Positions 44,360 to 56,224 of a DNA stretch of 64,000 bases are shown here, one piece after another. The notes beneath the pieces were generated by a model. That model did no database searches. It was given only the letters and a program-made list of their open reading frames with translations, and had not been told where the DNA came from. Made by a program: the position numbers and the translations under genes. Source of the stretch: Limnephilus marmoratus (taxonomy: Eukaryota; Arthropoda; Insecta; Trichoptera; Limnephilidae); assembly GCA_917880885.1 (NCBI GenBank), contig OU862910.1:17806710-17870709 (forward strand), read 5' to 3'. Each line of letters starts with the position of its first letter. The stretch's first letter is position 1.

Positions 44360-46420
44360 AATTTCCTATGTAGTTTTAGCGTATAATTTTCCTAATATCC
44401 TACTTAAGAAATTAACCTTTTTTGCATTTTTTTGGTTAACATTTAAAAGTTAGTGTTAAGTTTTCACTTAATGAGTTTTGAGTCGAGTTCAGACTTGAAG
44501 AGCTCACCTTACCGCATTTTTATATAAAAAGGCTTGATAGAAGAGAGGATATTTTTTGTTTAGAGCGGGACAACCAATAATGAGTGCTTTAATGTTCCCA
44601 CTTTTAGACCACAGAAAGTATAATAAGGGGAATCAAAAACGTGAATTTTAAAAATGTGTAAGGTAGCGGAGCAATGACTAATTCTTATTTGAATAAGTGA
44701 GGAAATTATTATTATTTGATTAACTATTATAATTATTTTTTTATTATATGAAGTGTTGCAAATCCAACTAAAAAAAATCTAATTACTTATCTACTGACTA
44801 GCGATATAATTCTTGCTTCAAAAGCTAAATGTATTGTAATCAGATTCCTTTCAAATTTGCATTCAAATAAAGTGTTAGAAATAAAGCTGCGCTTTATTTC
44901 TGCGCAAATTAAGTGCATATTTATAAACATCTGACACAACACAGAAGAACCCCAACAACACACGTAAACAAACTCCTAAATAAATACAAGATATCTGACA
45001 ATTGTTTGTTGAAATAGTAATAAAAAATAGTTTTAAGTGAACCCCAATGACGTAAGCATTGCTTATGAAATATGTTGTTTTTTTTAGATATAAAAGTGGT
45101 TCAAATTAAGTTAGTTTTTAAATTTTGATTTAAAATGGTGCCACAAAATAGATTTCTGTTTTTGAAGAAGTAATACTAAAAAAATTCACTGGTCGCAATC
45201 ACTTTGTCATTAAACATGATTATAATTTCAATAAAATAATTATTTTGAACGAGTATTCTTCTATAATGTACATACTCGTATAAATCAAGCAGCTTCCCAT
45301 ACTAATAACAAGCTGGGAAAACCATAACATTGGGTAATGGGTAGCATTGACCAAAAGTCGACACATTTTTTTCTTTATTCTTTGAATTGTCAAAGGATAA
45401 AATAAATATAACACTTACAAGATTAGACTCAATGATTATCCAGAATTTTACATGGGTAAAAAATGTTCAAACGAGGCGGTTAAAACACTAAATAGTACAG
45501 CTTTTTCCAGAATTTGCAATACACTTAATTGTTAAAGATCACTCTTTTCAGAAACCTTCGGGAATAGATGTACTGCATTGGAATGGGAAAGGTCTCCGTC
45601 TGATTAATTAAAAAATTCTAGAAATAAATAAATCCTTAAAAACCAATAATATCAACTTATTAAATAAACAATTACAGGTTGGTTACCTCTGTGCATATAC
45701 ACAAAGCAATCGATGATTTTTAATAAAGGAAACACCTCAATGGTACGGCGTCGTTTTCCAGAGTTATTCTGGTGTTGAAGACTTGCGAATCATACATTAG
45801 AATTGTTAATCATAATATTATTTACTTATAACATTTATTTCTTAACTATTGTCTTGGTCGTAAGAATGTGGTTATTTTCAATCTTGCACGGAGCATTATC
45901 ATGCTGTACCATCGCTCGCGGCTGTTTCACGCGTCGTTTTGTATGTAGAAGTCGTCATTGGCGGCTTGTCCTCTTCCTATTGTCTTATGAATTATGACTC
46001 ACGCTCGAGAACATCAAAATATTAACACTTGACACAAACAACGGGCGTGATTAAGTTTAGGTACCCTTCAGGCGTGCTAAGAATGGGAAGAACGAACTTT
46101 TGACCGCTAGTTTTCAATGATTGCTGCAAGTACGAATCAAGTACTAATCCTACAATTCTTTAATATGCATCAGTCTGATCAACGTACTATGAAAAACGAT
46201 GTCCAGAAAGACATCAAAAGATCAACGCACTCCATCGAGGAGGATGAAATCCAATCTATGTGATACTCATAAAACCCGTGCTGAACTACGAAGTGCTCAG
46301 CTATCACGAAACAATGCGAAAGGGTATTGTGCGCATTTTGAGAAGAATAAATAAGAAGAAACAAAGGACACTTCTTTGCAAGAAAGTGTTTAGCGGACAA
46401 GATACATAATATTGCATCAA
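44360..46420. other. Unassigned region with one decayed hammerhead
   Basis: An 11-bp stem with a 3-nt loop lies at 44877-44901 (agaaataaagc / gctttatttct). No coding domain recognised. The decayed motif at 45034-45075 is listed separately. Confidence 0.35.
45034..45075 (+). ncRNA. Hammerhead-like motif 6 (heavily decayed)
   Basis: Core CCAATGA (two changes from CTGATGA), stem TAAGC pairing with GCTTA, then TGAAATATGTT. Flank (aaaagtggtt) is shared with motif 4. Listed for family membership only; not expected to be active. Confidence 0.25.
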
Positions 46421-46422
46421 TA

Positions 46423-47243
46423 GGCCACTTGCATCACATTTTTAAATTTTTTTCCGGTTTAGGCAAATATTTTAAGACATTCTGTATTTTTTTTAATCGT
46501 ATTTTTGAAACCCTGGGGATTTTTTGAAAATTTCAATCCGAAAAATCAGACCATTTTTTATAAACCGGAAAGACGGGACATAATATTATAGGTGCGAAAA
46601 AACGATAATTACATAGCCGAAAATCATTGAAAAAAAAGAACGTTTTCCATACGAACGGCATAGGAGAATAACAAGGCATACCAAAAATATCACATCTCAT
46701 AAATATTTTTTTCCTTGATCCATCTTATTCATAAATCATTATAACGTACAACGTCTATATTACTAAATCTAATGTAATATACTTGTACTTGTAAATTATA
46801 ATAATAATAAAAATAGTATAAAATTTGATTTTGTTAAAATCAGCTCCATAACCATTATACCTCTAAAACACGTACGGACGTCTAAAATGTACGGGGTTCT
46901 CTTCATAACATCTGTCAAAAAGTCTAACCAAATGATAATTTTGCAGAGAACAAACAATAAATCTAGTGAACGTTAAATGTCAAATTCAAAAATTCGCCTG
47001 AAATCAAAGTGATGCCATATAAAAAAAATAAATCAGTGTGGAATTTTACAAAATTAATAGAAACATTTTCGGAGACGAGACATTTTCATGTAGTGACGTC
47101 ACGAGCCCAAATAATGGATTTATTTATTTATAAATAAAAACTGTACATTTTAAAAAAAATTTTACTAACATTTTCGTAATCTCTGTAAAAAGATCTATCC
47201 ACTCGATTTTTTTCAAGTCGTTATGAAATCCATGCAAGTGGCC
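46423..47243. mobile_element. TA-flanked element (821 bp)
   Basis: TA at 46421-46422 and 47244-47245; ends GGCCACTTGCAT on both sides, inverted (12 bp). Non-coding inside, with a TGACGTCA site near 47094. The TA duplication suggests a mariner-type origin, but the short TIR makes the class uncertain. Confidence 0.55.
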
Positions 47244-47249
47244 TACTGT

Positions 47250-48555
47250 ATGAAGATAGTAAAACATAAGATTATAAGGCAAGATTTCCTGCGCATAGCA
47301 TGTAGCAAAGACGCTAGATAGCCAAACAACCAATAGTTTTTCGTAATGAGCCTGAGAGATGAAAGAGTGCTGGGAGACCTAAATCTAGGCGCTTGGATAA
47401 TGGGTCTTCCCAGAACTTCAGGAACAAATCCGCATTGATTTCTTTTAAAGATTAAATTATCGAATGAAAGAAAAATTGCAAAGTTCCTTAAAGCAAAAAA
47501 AAAACTCCATATTATTTGTCGCAGTCTCTATTATACGTCAATATACCTAAGTTACGCTGTCCCTTGTCGGAAAATACAATTTAATTTCACTCTCACGGGA
47601 AAAGGTAAATAATAATAGCAACCCACCGCAGAAAAAAATACAATAAATTTGTCATATTGTTTTGTACTTACGATTTTCAAAAATCTTTTGTCGTACGGGT
47701 GCGAAAAATTTCACTTTCTTTGGGGCATTTTGTTTGAAAATAGTAGATGACTTTGATTTGTTTTACCATTTTTGGGGTGCCAGGCGCTGTATTAAATAAT
47801 ATTCAACATGCTTTTGTTCCACTCTCCTCGCGTGAAACCTGGTTTTTACAAGATGGAAAAGTGTTACAATATTTCCTCTTTATTTATTGACTAAGCTGAG
47901 AAATATTTTTTACAGGAGTGAAAGCAATTGACATATAATAATAAATGCCACAATGAATTAAGCTCACTAAAAGACTGCTTTATAACATCAAGCAATGACT
48001 TTACAAACCATTACTATTGATAAATATTCTAGCCTAAATTGCCCAGTTGCAACTATGGATTAATCGGCCTTTTCAGGGTAATAAAACATCTACTGGATTT
48101 TATTTTGTTTATTGATCAAGTTTAATTTATAGAACCAATAAAATTATTAAAGAAAGGACTCAATTTTATTATAAGTATTTTTTTTAAATATTTAATAATG
48201 TTTTTGATGAAATAAAAAAGGTTTATTTATAAACTAGTTCTGTGGTGCAGTTATTCTTACAAATAACAGCTGTTTCGCCGTCCTAAGATAAAATCAAACT
48301 TATAGAGCCACTTATAGACAATAAATATTTGTATCATATATATATATCTGGTGTTTTTTTTCTTCATTTTTTTTTTGTTGTTTTATAAATATTTTTTTTC
48401 AAAATTTTTTTTTTAAATAGCCATAAAACTGGCACACTATATTTTACTATTTTTTTGTGAGTACTATCACTTTACTTTTATCTTACTTTTAATTTTTTTT
48501 ATTATTAATGTACATATTTTTTCTCGATCCTACATCTAGTGTTTTTCAGTTTTCA
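47250..48555. other. Unassigned AT-rich DNA
   Basis: T-rich stretches; no gene or repeat pair recognised. Confidence 0.35.
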
Positions 48556-48559
48556 TCAT

Positions 48560-48870
48560 TATTTTTATATATTTATTTTTTCTACTTTCATTGTTTTTTT
48601 TATCTTATCTTATCTGTATCTTTTATGTATCACACAGTATTAGACAGTATATACCTAAAGTCTATGTTTAGATTGTTTATATAGTTCCTATCTCTGTAAT
48701 ATTAGGCAAAAAAAGTTAATAATTATTAACTTTTTATTTATTATGTGGGCATGATGTGAACATTTGTTATTGGGTTGTAACCTAATTATTATAATTTATT
48801 GTTTTGTTTAATGCATGTAATGTTATTAACCTGTAAATGTTCCTAATAAAATAAAAAATAAAAATAAAAA
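48560..48870 (+). repeat. Probable LINE 3' end with A-rich tail
   Basis: Ends cctaataaaataaaaaataaa (and more A/T). Contains a perfect 26-bp palindrome (48710-48735, aaaaagttaataa and its inverse). No RT coding; class inferred only from the tail. Confidence 0.35.
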
Positions 48871-48874
48871 TAAG

Positions 48875-49500
48875 TGATAAATTAGATGTTTTGAACTAGC
48901 TTTGTTTCTTGGTGGGTATAGTAATTAAAGATTTATTTATGGTCTATATTGTTACAAATCATAATTAAATTACCCATCTGGTCACTAATATGATATTTTT
49001 ATTTCTTACTTTATTATAATATTTTAGTGTTTTAAATGTAGTGTATTTTAGTATTTTGTGGGTATAAACTCACTCAAATGTATAAATGTTAACCTCAACA
49101 CAGGCCTAGTCCTAGTGAGGTAAATTTTTTTTTGTATGTAAAAATAAAAAATAAGAATGTATGGTGAGAAGTTATAAATAAATAAATAAATATAGGTGTT
49201 TATAATTATATTATTTTCACACGGGCGATATATTGTTGTACATAATTTTCTTATTTTACTTTTTTTCTTGTTTTTATTGTATTGCCTTATTCGAGATAAA
49301 GTTACAAGGAAGAAATCCATAATTGGATTTATTTTGGCTATACTATACATGCACAAACTGATCAAATGTAAACAGTCGATTTCCCGAAAAAGAATATATA
49401 AAAATAATAATGAAAATCTTTTGACAAAATGCGTTTATTTTTATTTCCAATGTCATTATTAATTTCGGGGCAAAATTGTCGAAAATCATAAATGGTTATT
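48875..49500. other. Unassigned AT-rich DNA
   Basis: No gene recognised; (aaat)n near 49180. Confidence 0.35.
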
Positions 49501-49508
49501 AAGTTTAA

Positions 49509-50627
49509 GAGCGTTTAACCAGCCAGCGGCCGAAAATTCACATTTCATCGAAAGTTGTTCTTACGATCGTATAGGGCGGTTCCAATGAGAAATATTAATT
49601 ATTCTCCGTACCAGCTTTTTTAAATTATAACTCAATATCGATTTCATTTCATTCCAAAGTTGTTTTAATTTATACCTACATCCAAAAATGCTGAAAGGCG
49701 TGATGATAAAACAATTAAAATTGTGTACTTTTTGGAATTATTTTTTCATTATAAGTATTTACCATTTTTTAATAATGTCTAAGTTAAATAAGAATGTAAA
49801 AAAATTTGAAATATATTAGTTTGTAAGTGCGCAAATAAATACACAAACGGACAAATTTTCGTCAAGAATCACATGTACGTATATATTTTTTAATGATTTT
49901 ATTTAAACTAAAATTTTAATTCTAAAACATTCGATACCCAGATAATGTATTGATTTATTTTACTGCATGATTATATGATTTGAAATGGGTAGAATACAAA
50001 ATCTTTTTTGAAAATTTAACAAATCTGCCTAAGACCTCCGTAGTCCAGTGGCTAAGACTCTTGACTCACATTCCGGAGGTCGCGGGTTCGAACCCGGCAT
50101 GCGCAAATAAATTTTATTTGATTAATTTGTGTTATTTCACAGTTAATTCATTTAAAATAATATATAGTATATTTGCGGCATGTTCCAGAGTGGAAGATAC
50201 TATTAGTATCGCCCTGGTGTAAGACCACCATTCAGAATTGAAACGTTGCTTGAAAATGGCTTAAGCCGTGTTTAGTGACCAGATCTGAATAGCCAGGTAC
50301 TTCCCAACCTTCCTCTTCCCCACCTCCTTCCCCTCCCCACTACCTTCAGCCTCACAACATACCCCAATTGGGGATGCCATAGTCTCACTGGCTCCAGACG
50401 GGAGCAGTTGAGATTCTTGTGCGGTATTCACCGTAAAAAAAAAAAAAGACCTATGTTATAATCTTATACTAAAAATAAACATTTTTTCTCAAAATTTAAA
50501 ACATGGGAATGCTAGCTAAAAGAACAATCTTTCGAAATCCATTTATAATTTTTTGTGGAAAAGAGTCAATGCGTCTAAAATCTGATTTAAAAATCACATA
50601 TTTCTGGTTTTCTCAGGTAATACCCCC
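49509..50627. mobile_element. TTAA-flanked element T, copy 3, with nested SINE
   Basis: TTAA at 49505-49508 and 50628-50631. Left GAGCGTTTAACCAGCC, right inverted GGGGGTATTACCTGAG. Without the SINE (50038-50447) it is about 700 bp and collinear with copy 2. Confidence 0.8.
50038..50447 (+). mobile_element. SINE family A inside element T
   Basis: Full-length: A box tagtccagtggctaag, B box gggttcgaaccc, body, then a 13-A tail. Flanked by agacct (50032-50037, 50447-50452); copies 1 and 2 of element T show the undisrupted site (gacctatgg). A 60-codon frame through the head is chance. Confidence 0.8.
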
Positions 50628-50631
50628 TTAA

Positions 50632-51046
50632 TAGTTTTTTTTTATATGAATACCGCACAAGAGTCCCAATTGCTCCCGTCTGAAGCCAGTGAGACTATGG
50701 CATCCCCAATTAGGGTGTGTGGTGAGGCTGAAGGTAGTGGGGAGGGGAAGGAGATAGGGAAGAGGAAGGTTGGGAAAGTACCTGGATAATCAGATCTGGT
50801 CACCAAACATGGCTAATGCCATTTCAAGCAACATTTCAATTCTAAATGGTGGTTTTACACCAGGGCGATACTGAGAGTATCTTCCACTCTGGAACGTGTC
50901 GCAAATATTCTATATACTATTTTAAATGAATAAATTGTGAAATTACACAAATCAATCAAATAAAATTTCTTTGCCACGCCGGGATTCGATTCCGCGACCT
51001 TCGGTGTGCGAGTCAAGAGCCTTACCAGTTGGACTACGCCAGCCGT
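50632..51046 (-). mobile_element. SINE family A, full length, minus
   Basis: T-run (tail) at 50635-50642 directly after the right TTAA of element T; the head ends at 51046 (ggctggcgtagtccaactgg on the minus strand). B box gaatcgaatcccgg. Inverted relative to the SINE 200 bp away, so the two could pair or recombine. Confidence 0.75.
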
Positions 51047-51279
51047 CGTTACCTTAACCTTTAAATTAAAACTTTACCTAAAATTAAATTTTTAGTTAAA
51101 CCTTAAATTAAATTTACTACAACGAAGTTCTGATATGATGCGAGCCAACTAGTAAAAGAACGAAGAAAGTGGAGTATGTCCGAATTAAATTAAAATTATT
51201 TACAGTTGAAATAAGATCCCTGATACCTCTGGGTGTTAAAACCACACATAAACAAATTCAGTTTGAGAATATCTCAAAA

Positions 51280-51575
51280 TGAAGCGACAAAACATGGTCT
51301 GATGTAAGTGTAATCAATAAGATTAAGAAATGGACGCTTTGATATTTTGGACACGTACAGCGGATGAACGAAGAAAGGAATGCCTTGAGAATATAATAAT
51401 ATTCGCGTCATATATTTTTGGGACAACGTTGAGAACGTCCCAGGAAGACATGGCACGATCAAGTGAATGAAATGCATTAGACGTATTACGTCAAGAGTCT
51501 GAATAAAAATTATAGATTAGGTGCTTAAGAGAAGATGTAAGAATGCTTGACCCATCTGCCTATCCCTGTGGAGAG
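51280..51575 (+). pseudogene. Decayed LINE RT C-terminus and 3' tail (RTE-like)
   Basis: Plus strand with stops: K-W-T-L-x-Y-F-G-H-V-Q-R-M-N-E-E-R, then R-P-R-K-T-W-H-D-Q-V, matching the W-F-G-H-V-x-R-M ... G-R-P-x-x-x-W-x-D-x-V signature at the end of RTE-like LINE proteins. Followed by ctgcctatccctgtgg (51556-51571), which also ends SINE family B. Confidence 0.65.
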
Positions 51576-51626
51576 ATTTGCTTTTGCAAAAATCAAATCA
51601 TACTTATTGTTTTGAGAAGACCCTGT

Positions 51627-51650
51627 GTTTTACGAAACCGGTTTGAATCA
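51627..51650 (+). ncRNA. Hammerhead-like remnant
   Basis: cctgtgttttac then gaaaccggtttg: GAA plus ACCGGT are kept but the core and stem II are lost. Remnant only. Confidence 0.2.
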
Positions 51651-51781
51651 ACGCGAAATAAAGAGGTGTGGTGAAAAAAAAGGTGTGAACAAACATTCAG
51701 CAACGAATGACGTGCTAATAATTTTGCCTAACTGTAATTTTGCAAGGAGCAAAAAATGTTTTAATAATATTAACAAATAAG

Positions 51782-51893
51782 TCTGGCGTAGTCCAGCGGT
51801 AAGGCTCTTCACTCGCACACCGGAGATAGCGGGATCGAATCCCGGCGTGGCAAAATTGCAGGTCGAGAACCTTACCCCTAGACCACGGAGGTC
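51782..51893. repeat. Two SINE-A heads, tail to tail
   Basis: Plus-strand head 51782-51853 (ctggcgtagtccagcggtaa ... gggatcgaatcccgg) followed immediately by a minus-strand 5' half head (51860-51893). Neither has a SINE body. Confidence 0.55.
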
Positions 51894-51969
51894 ATCAATG
51901 ACCTGCCACGTACTGTAAAAAGTATTCAAAATTTCATGTACAGTAATTAATGTACTGACTGGATGCATA

Positions 51970-52535
51970 GAAACACAAAAAAAATAAAAAATAAACGAAC
52001 ATTATTGAATTAAATCGCGAAACAAAATAATTAAAAACTACGCACCCAATTACTTTGGGCAATAACGGGGTAAGAGGGAACTGTGGGCGGGTGTACAAAA
52101 CTAGCACGAAAAACTTTTTGAAACTTTCGATAGATTCTATCAGTGTGCACAAATACATTCAAATTAGTTATATTTAAAATGGTTTCCCGGTAGGTGCTCT
52201 ACTATTGCTTTCATTGGGAAAATAATATATTTATTTATTTCACGCCCTAGTTAGGTCTCACAGATATAATAATATTATTACATAAAATACTGCATTACTG
52301 TATTAAAATTGACTGTCCTGAATTACTTCAATTTATCAATATCCATGTTCCCCAAAAATCATGTCGACATTTATTACCCTTCTACTTCAATAACACCAGG
52401 ACACTAGCTTATCAAAATTCTCCGTTTCCGAGACTTCACAGTCTCGGAAATAAATATTCTAATCTAGGTGATATATTTCATCTTAAAACTAATCAGTATA
52501 AACGTTGTATATTCACAAATAGATTTACATAATTT
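51970..52535. other. Unassigned DNA
   Basis: No domain or repeat pair recognised. A 15-bp cggagact/ccgagact-type inverted pair lies near 52425-52448 (ccgagacttcacagtctcgg). Confidence 0.35.
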
Positions 52536-52539
52536 CTTC

Positions 52540-52735
52540 AATTTTTGTTTATATTGAATATGAGACTTCATTTTTACATAATATATATTTTATTTTATTA
52601 TTTGTTTTGTTGTTTCACTGTTTTGTGTATTTTCTTTTCTCATTGTATTATATTTTCTTCATTGTTTGTTACTTAACTTATAAATCATAATGTAAAAGCC
52701 CATCAGGGCGTGTAATAAATAAATAAATAAATAAT
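52540..52735 (+). repeat. LINE 3' end with AATA tail
   Basis: atgtaaaagcccatcagggc followed by (aata)n. The same ending pattern (atgtaaaagccccgttgat ... aataaata) is at 31990-32038. No coding remains. Confidence 0.45.
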
Positions 52736-52863
52736 ATGAAAGTAATAGTGAAATGTTTCGTCCCTCTTTCAACCGGTTCTACATACTGGTGAATTATATA
52801 TTTGTGATACATTATAAATATGCGCAGAAGACGTTGCTCGGATACAGTTAATCTCAATCTCAT

Positions 52864-53292
52864 TTTGGGAGACGGGTATGGGTATTATTGGACAACCAAC
52901 ATCTCTGCCACAGGTCACCCCAAGTGGATCGTTACGTTTGGAGACTTAGCAGGGGTGCCCGTTTTTATGGGATGAGGTTTGTCCAGGTCTTGGTGACCGA
53001 TGCGTCTGTCCTCCTACTGCGTGGCAGGCCAAATTGAGAGAGACTGGTTGAGGGAAGTCTTTTGACCTCTCCAGCCAGAATTCCTCGACCCATCGCCTTA
53101 CACCGCAGTTGGATAGGTGGATTCATACGTCCGTCACTCCTGGACATACTGACTCCCAGATTCATACCACCCCTCATACATATTTTCTTCCCCGAACTTC
53201 CTTTCCTTAAAAAAAACCTCCATACAACATTCCCTAAGACGACATAGACTCCGAGGGAAATTATTTTTCTAAGGGCCTCCCGTTTGGAGCTA
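52864..53292 (+). mobile_element. Retroposon family C, nearly full length
   Basis: Starts near tttgggagacgggtatgggt, includes aaccaacatctctgcc and gacttagcaggggtgccc, and ends ctccgagggaaatt...gggcctcccg.ttggagct. No A tail: the TSD of the Harbinger element lies 20 bp on. Confidence 0.7.
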
Positions 53293-53709
53293 AACAATTA
53301 ATATTACAGCCATTTAAGGCCTGGTCAAACAGAGAGCGTGATTCACGCGGCGTTAGGCGTGAATAACGCCGCGTTAATAACGCCGGGTTGTGTTGTACTG
53401 AACATGTCTAGACCGGTCAAACAGAGCGAGAGCGTTAGCATTACGCGATACTCTAACGCGGCGTTAGGACGTAACGTTGTATTTTTTACAAACTTTTGTT
53501 TAACGCCGGGCGTTATTGCTTGACAGTGGTAAAAATGAATATTATTTGTTTGGTTATTTTGATTTTTGTTTTTGTTTTTATTGCTGTTTTTATTTATATT
53601 TAGTACTTTTTGAAATTTAGTTTATATAAAGAATAAGATAAATGTATGTTTATATACATATATGTATATAAAAATATATATATCGGAATCATAGAAGAGC
53701 ATATATAAG

Positions 53710-53824
53710 ACGATGTATGAATGTGAACGAGGCAAAGAGTGTGTGCCGAGATCGAGTTGTTTGGCGGTCCGTCCTCTCTGCCTACCCCTGCGGGGAAACG
53801 GCGTGAGGGTTAGTTAGTTAGTTA
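53710..53824 (+). mobile_element. SINE family B, copy 2
   Basis: Same 113-bp unit as 36883-36995, ending ttagttagttagtta. Abuts the 3' end of the minus-strand LINE fragment next to it. Confidence 0.7.
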
Positions 53825-53860
53825 TATTTTTTATTATTATTTATTAAAAAAATTTAGTTA

Positions 53861-54157
53861 AGGTTTTCAGTATATTTTTTAAATTTTGTTTTGAAATTTT
53901 TGAAACTGTCACTAATGGAGCTTATATTTTCTGGTAATTTATTAAAGAAATTTGTTCCCAAGTATTTGTAGTTTTGTTGGCCCAAAGTTTTTTTACAAAT
54001 GGGAATTGGTAACATGTATTTTTTCCTGAGATTTGCTTTGTTTTTGAAAAGTATGGTTTTGTTTAGGATATACTCTTTGTAAACTTGTAAGGTTGACTTT
54101 TTAACTTTGTTGACTTCGTTAACTTGTATGTTCAGTTTATTACAATTAAAATAAATC
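53861..54157 (-). pseudogene. LINE ORF2 extreme C-terminus
   Basis: About 98 open codons on the minus strand ending at a TAA (53861-53863), including Y-L-G-T-N-F-F-N-K-L-P-E-N-I and a lysine-rich F-K-N-F-K-T-K-F-K-K-Y end. This is the usual end of jockey/CR1-type LINE proteins (W/F-N-x-L-P-x-x-I ... F-K-x-x-L-K). It replaces the expected continuation of the HARBI1-like gene, so the LINE inserted there. Confidence 0.55.
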
Positions 54158-54159
54158 GG

Positions 54160-54557
54160 TCAATCAATCAGTTTGTGGTGCATTTGCTTATTTGGTTTTG
54201 CAGAAGGGAATGCAATTCTTCGAAGCCCGCTTGTGACATACGAAAGTATTGAAAGAAGCGAAAGTGTGACGAAAAAGTGTGACGAAAGCTCCCGGCATAA
54301 ACGATGATATTCTCCAAATTCTTTCCTCTTCTTATTAATTTCATGCACCCATATTCTATTATTATGTGAACGTGATAATGCACACAGCAGTAACAACTCA
54401 TCTTCATCTGAGCCACTGGACATCGAGACGAAGATTGACCGACGCCGAATGCTCTGCCTAACGCTCTGCTTAAGAGGCTAGATTTCGCGACGAACGCGGA
54501 ACGTTTAGGTATTTCATTAAATCTTCTCTGTCCCGCTCGAAACAACCTCACACACAC
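54160..54557 (-). pseudogene. HARBI1-like Harbinger transposase, N-terminal relic
   Basis: Two overlapping minus-strand frames must be combined by a frameshift near 54270. The first has S-D-E-D-E-L-L-L-L-C-A then I-N-K-K-R-K-E-F-G-E-Y-H-R-L-C-R-E-L; the second R-F-F-Q-Y-F-R-M-S-Q-A-G-F-E-E-L-H-S-L-L and Q-I-S-K. This is the conserved N-terminal region of insect HARBI1/PIF nucleases (basic strip, then F-x-x-Y-F-R-M-S and F-x-x-L). The DDE nuclease domain is missing. It would have mobilised the surrounding TIRs. Confidence 0.75.
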
Positions 54558-54758
54558 TTACAATATTCAAAACAAGAGAACACACACTTAGTGACACACT
54601 GCCGGCCGGAAACCCCCATCCACCTTTATCCACTGCCCCTACACCTCACCCGCACAGCTATGATTTACAGCTGATATATTGTGGGTCTAGCATCTTTCCT
54701 ATTCGGATCTTGGAAGCGCGTGGTGAAACCGTGCATGTACCTACCTACATACCTATTA

Positions 54759-54915
54759 GGGAACGTACCCATACTACGTGACACTTTTAGGGGGGGGGGG
54801 GGGGTCTTCAAAATGTCACGCTCCATACAAATGAGCGGCGGGTTGCTTAGGATTTTGGTCACCGGGGGGGGTTATAAATTGCAAAAAGTTGGTCACGTAG
54901 TATGGGTACGTTCCC
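54759..54915. mobile_element. TA-flanked MITE, 157 bp, perfect 24-bp TIR
   Basis: TA at 54757-54758 and 54916-54917. Ends GGGAACGTACCCATACTACG, perfectly inverted on the right. Contains a run of 15 G (54792-54806). Inserted in the Harbinger element. Confidence 0.85.
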
Positions 54916-55009
54916 TAAGCAATCCGCATAATTATTTGTTCTTCGTAGTATTTTGATTTCGCCTGACTTAGTGATTACTCATTCAATATATTGAGAGGGT
55001 ATTGGCTCC

Positions 55010-55215
55010 TGTAATCTATTTAAAAAGAAATTCTTTATTTTTTCAATTATATTTACATGTCTACATTTCAAAAGTAATTTTACATATTTTCTAAATACAG
55101 TAAGATGTAAACATAAGGTACATGTAATATTGTAATACGTAGTTAGCAATAAGTAAATATATAATAGACAAAAGTAGGAAACGGGAACCCACTAAGGCAC
55201 TGCGTGTGTGTGGGT
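55010..55215 (-). repeat. LINE 3' end (same family as 11728-12397)
   Basis: Minus strand: acgcagtgccttagtgggtt, then an AT-rich stretch to aataaag near 55030. The upstream boundary is unclear and may extend to about 55440. Confidence 0.5.
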
Positions 55216-55793
55216 GTTAATTTTAGAGCAAATGTTTAGAAATTTAGGTAGGTATTTGTGAAAAAAATGTAGTAAAAATAGTGAAACAATTTTTTTGTTG
55301 TTGATTGTTATAGTTTTATGAAAGTAAATAAAGTTAGTCTTGAAGTTACCGTAGATTTGTTTTGAAAAGTGAAACGTGAAGATTTACAAAGAATTCATAG
55401 TAAAAGTGTCTCAACATCTGCATCATTCAGCCACAATATTTTTTAATGTAAAGTGATATTTTATCTGTCATTTGAATGTGTTTTGGTAGAAGATTAAATT
55501 TTCGAGGACCAATAAAACTGCTATGTGCTTGCATTAACTTGGTATTGGTTTGTGGAGTAAAAAAATATTATTAGTACCTACTTTTACTAATTCTGTTACC
55601 ATTTTTATCGAATCAATTTTGGTTTTTAAATACATATTTCATAGTCTGCAATATAAATAATTTACGAATATTTAATATTTTAGCCTATTTCGGTGATTCC
55701 TGAAGTCGTCCAGGTGGACCCCCACGGGTCCAAGGAAGACTCGACGGGGGTCTACGTTGGCGTGATAAAAAAATGTCCCATTCCTCCCATTGA

Positions 55794-55840
55794 GACCCAC
55801 ACTTACTACTTGTGGACTCCACAAGTAGTGTGTGTGGGTC
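55794..55840. repeat. Hairpin with 23-bp arms
   Basis: gaccca.ac..actacttgtgga, one base, then the inverse; two mismatches. gtccacc/ggtcca motifs also lie in the preceding 80 bp (55728-55780). Confidence 0.7.
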
Positions 55841-56224
55841 CACAAAAATTTATCTGGTTTTTATAGTAAAGAACAAAAATTTTGGCTTGGATATATAAAT
55901 ATATTGGACCTATAAATGAAGGCAGATAATACACTACTCAAAAAAATAAGGGAGCAAAAAATTCCAAATTTTTCGGTGATTTTTACAGGCTTTTCGGTGA
56001 AAAATGGTCATATTGAGACTTTAAAAAAAGTATTTTGAGGCTTATTTTAATTTTCGGATTTTTGGCAATTTTTTTAAGAGCCACGGTTCTCATGCAATCC
56101 TAACAGATAGCGCGAAAAAATAATTTTGCAATTTTTTTGCTTTTTTGATTCAGCAGAGGGAGCTCCGGCCATGTTCCGGTAATATCGTGGGTTTATAAGC
56201 CATCTTAAAAGAATTATACCATGA

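Noticed and set aside
55931..56110. Tc1/mariner end (acactactcaaaaaaataaggg)
   Set aside because: Resembles a Tc1-type terminus but no inverse partner or TA duplication was found.
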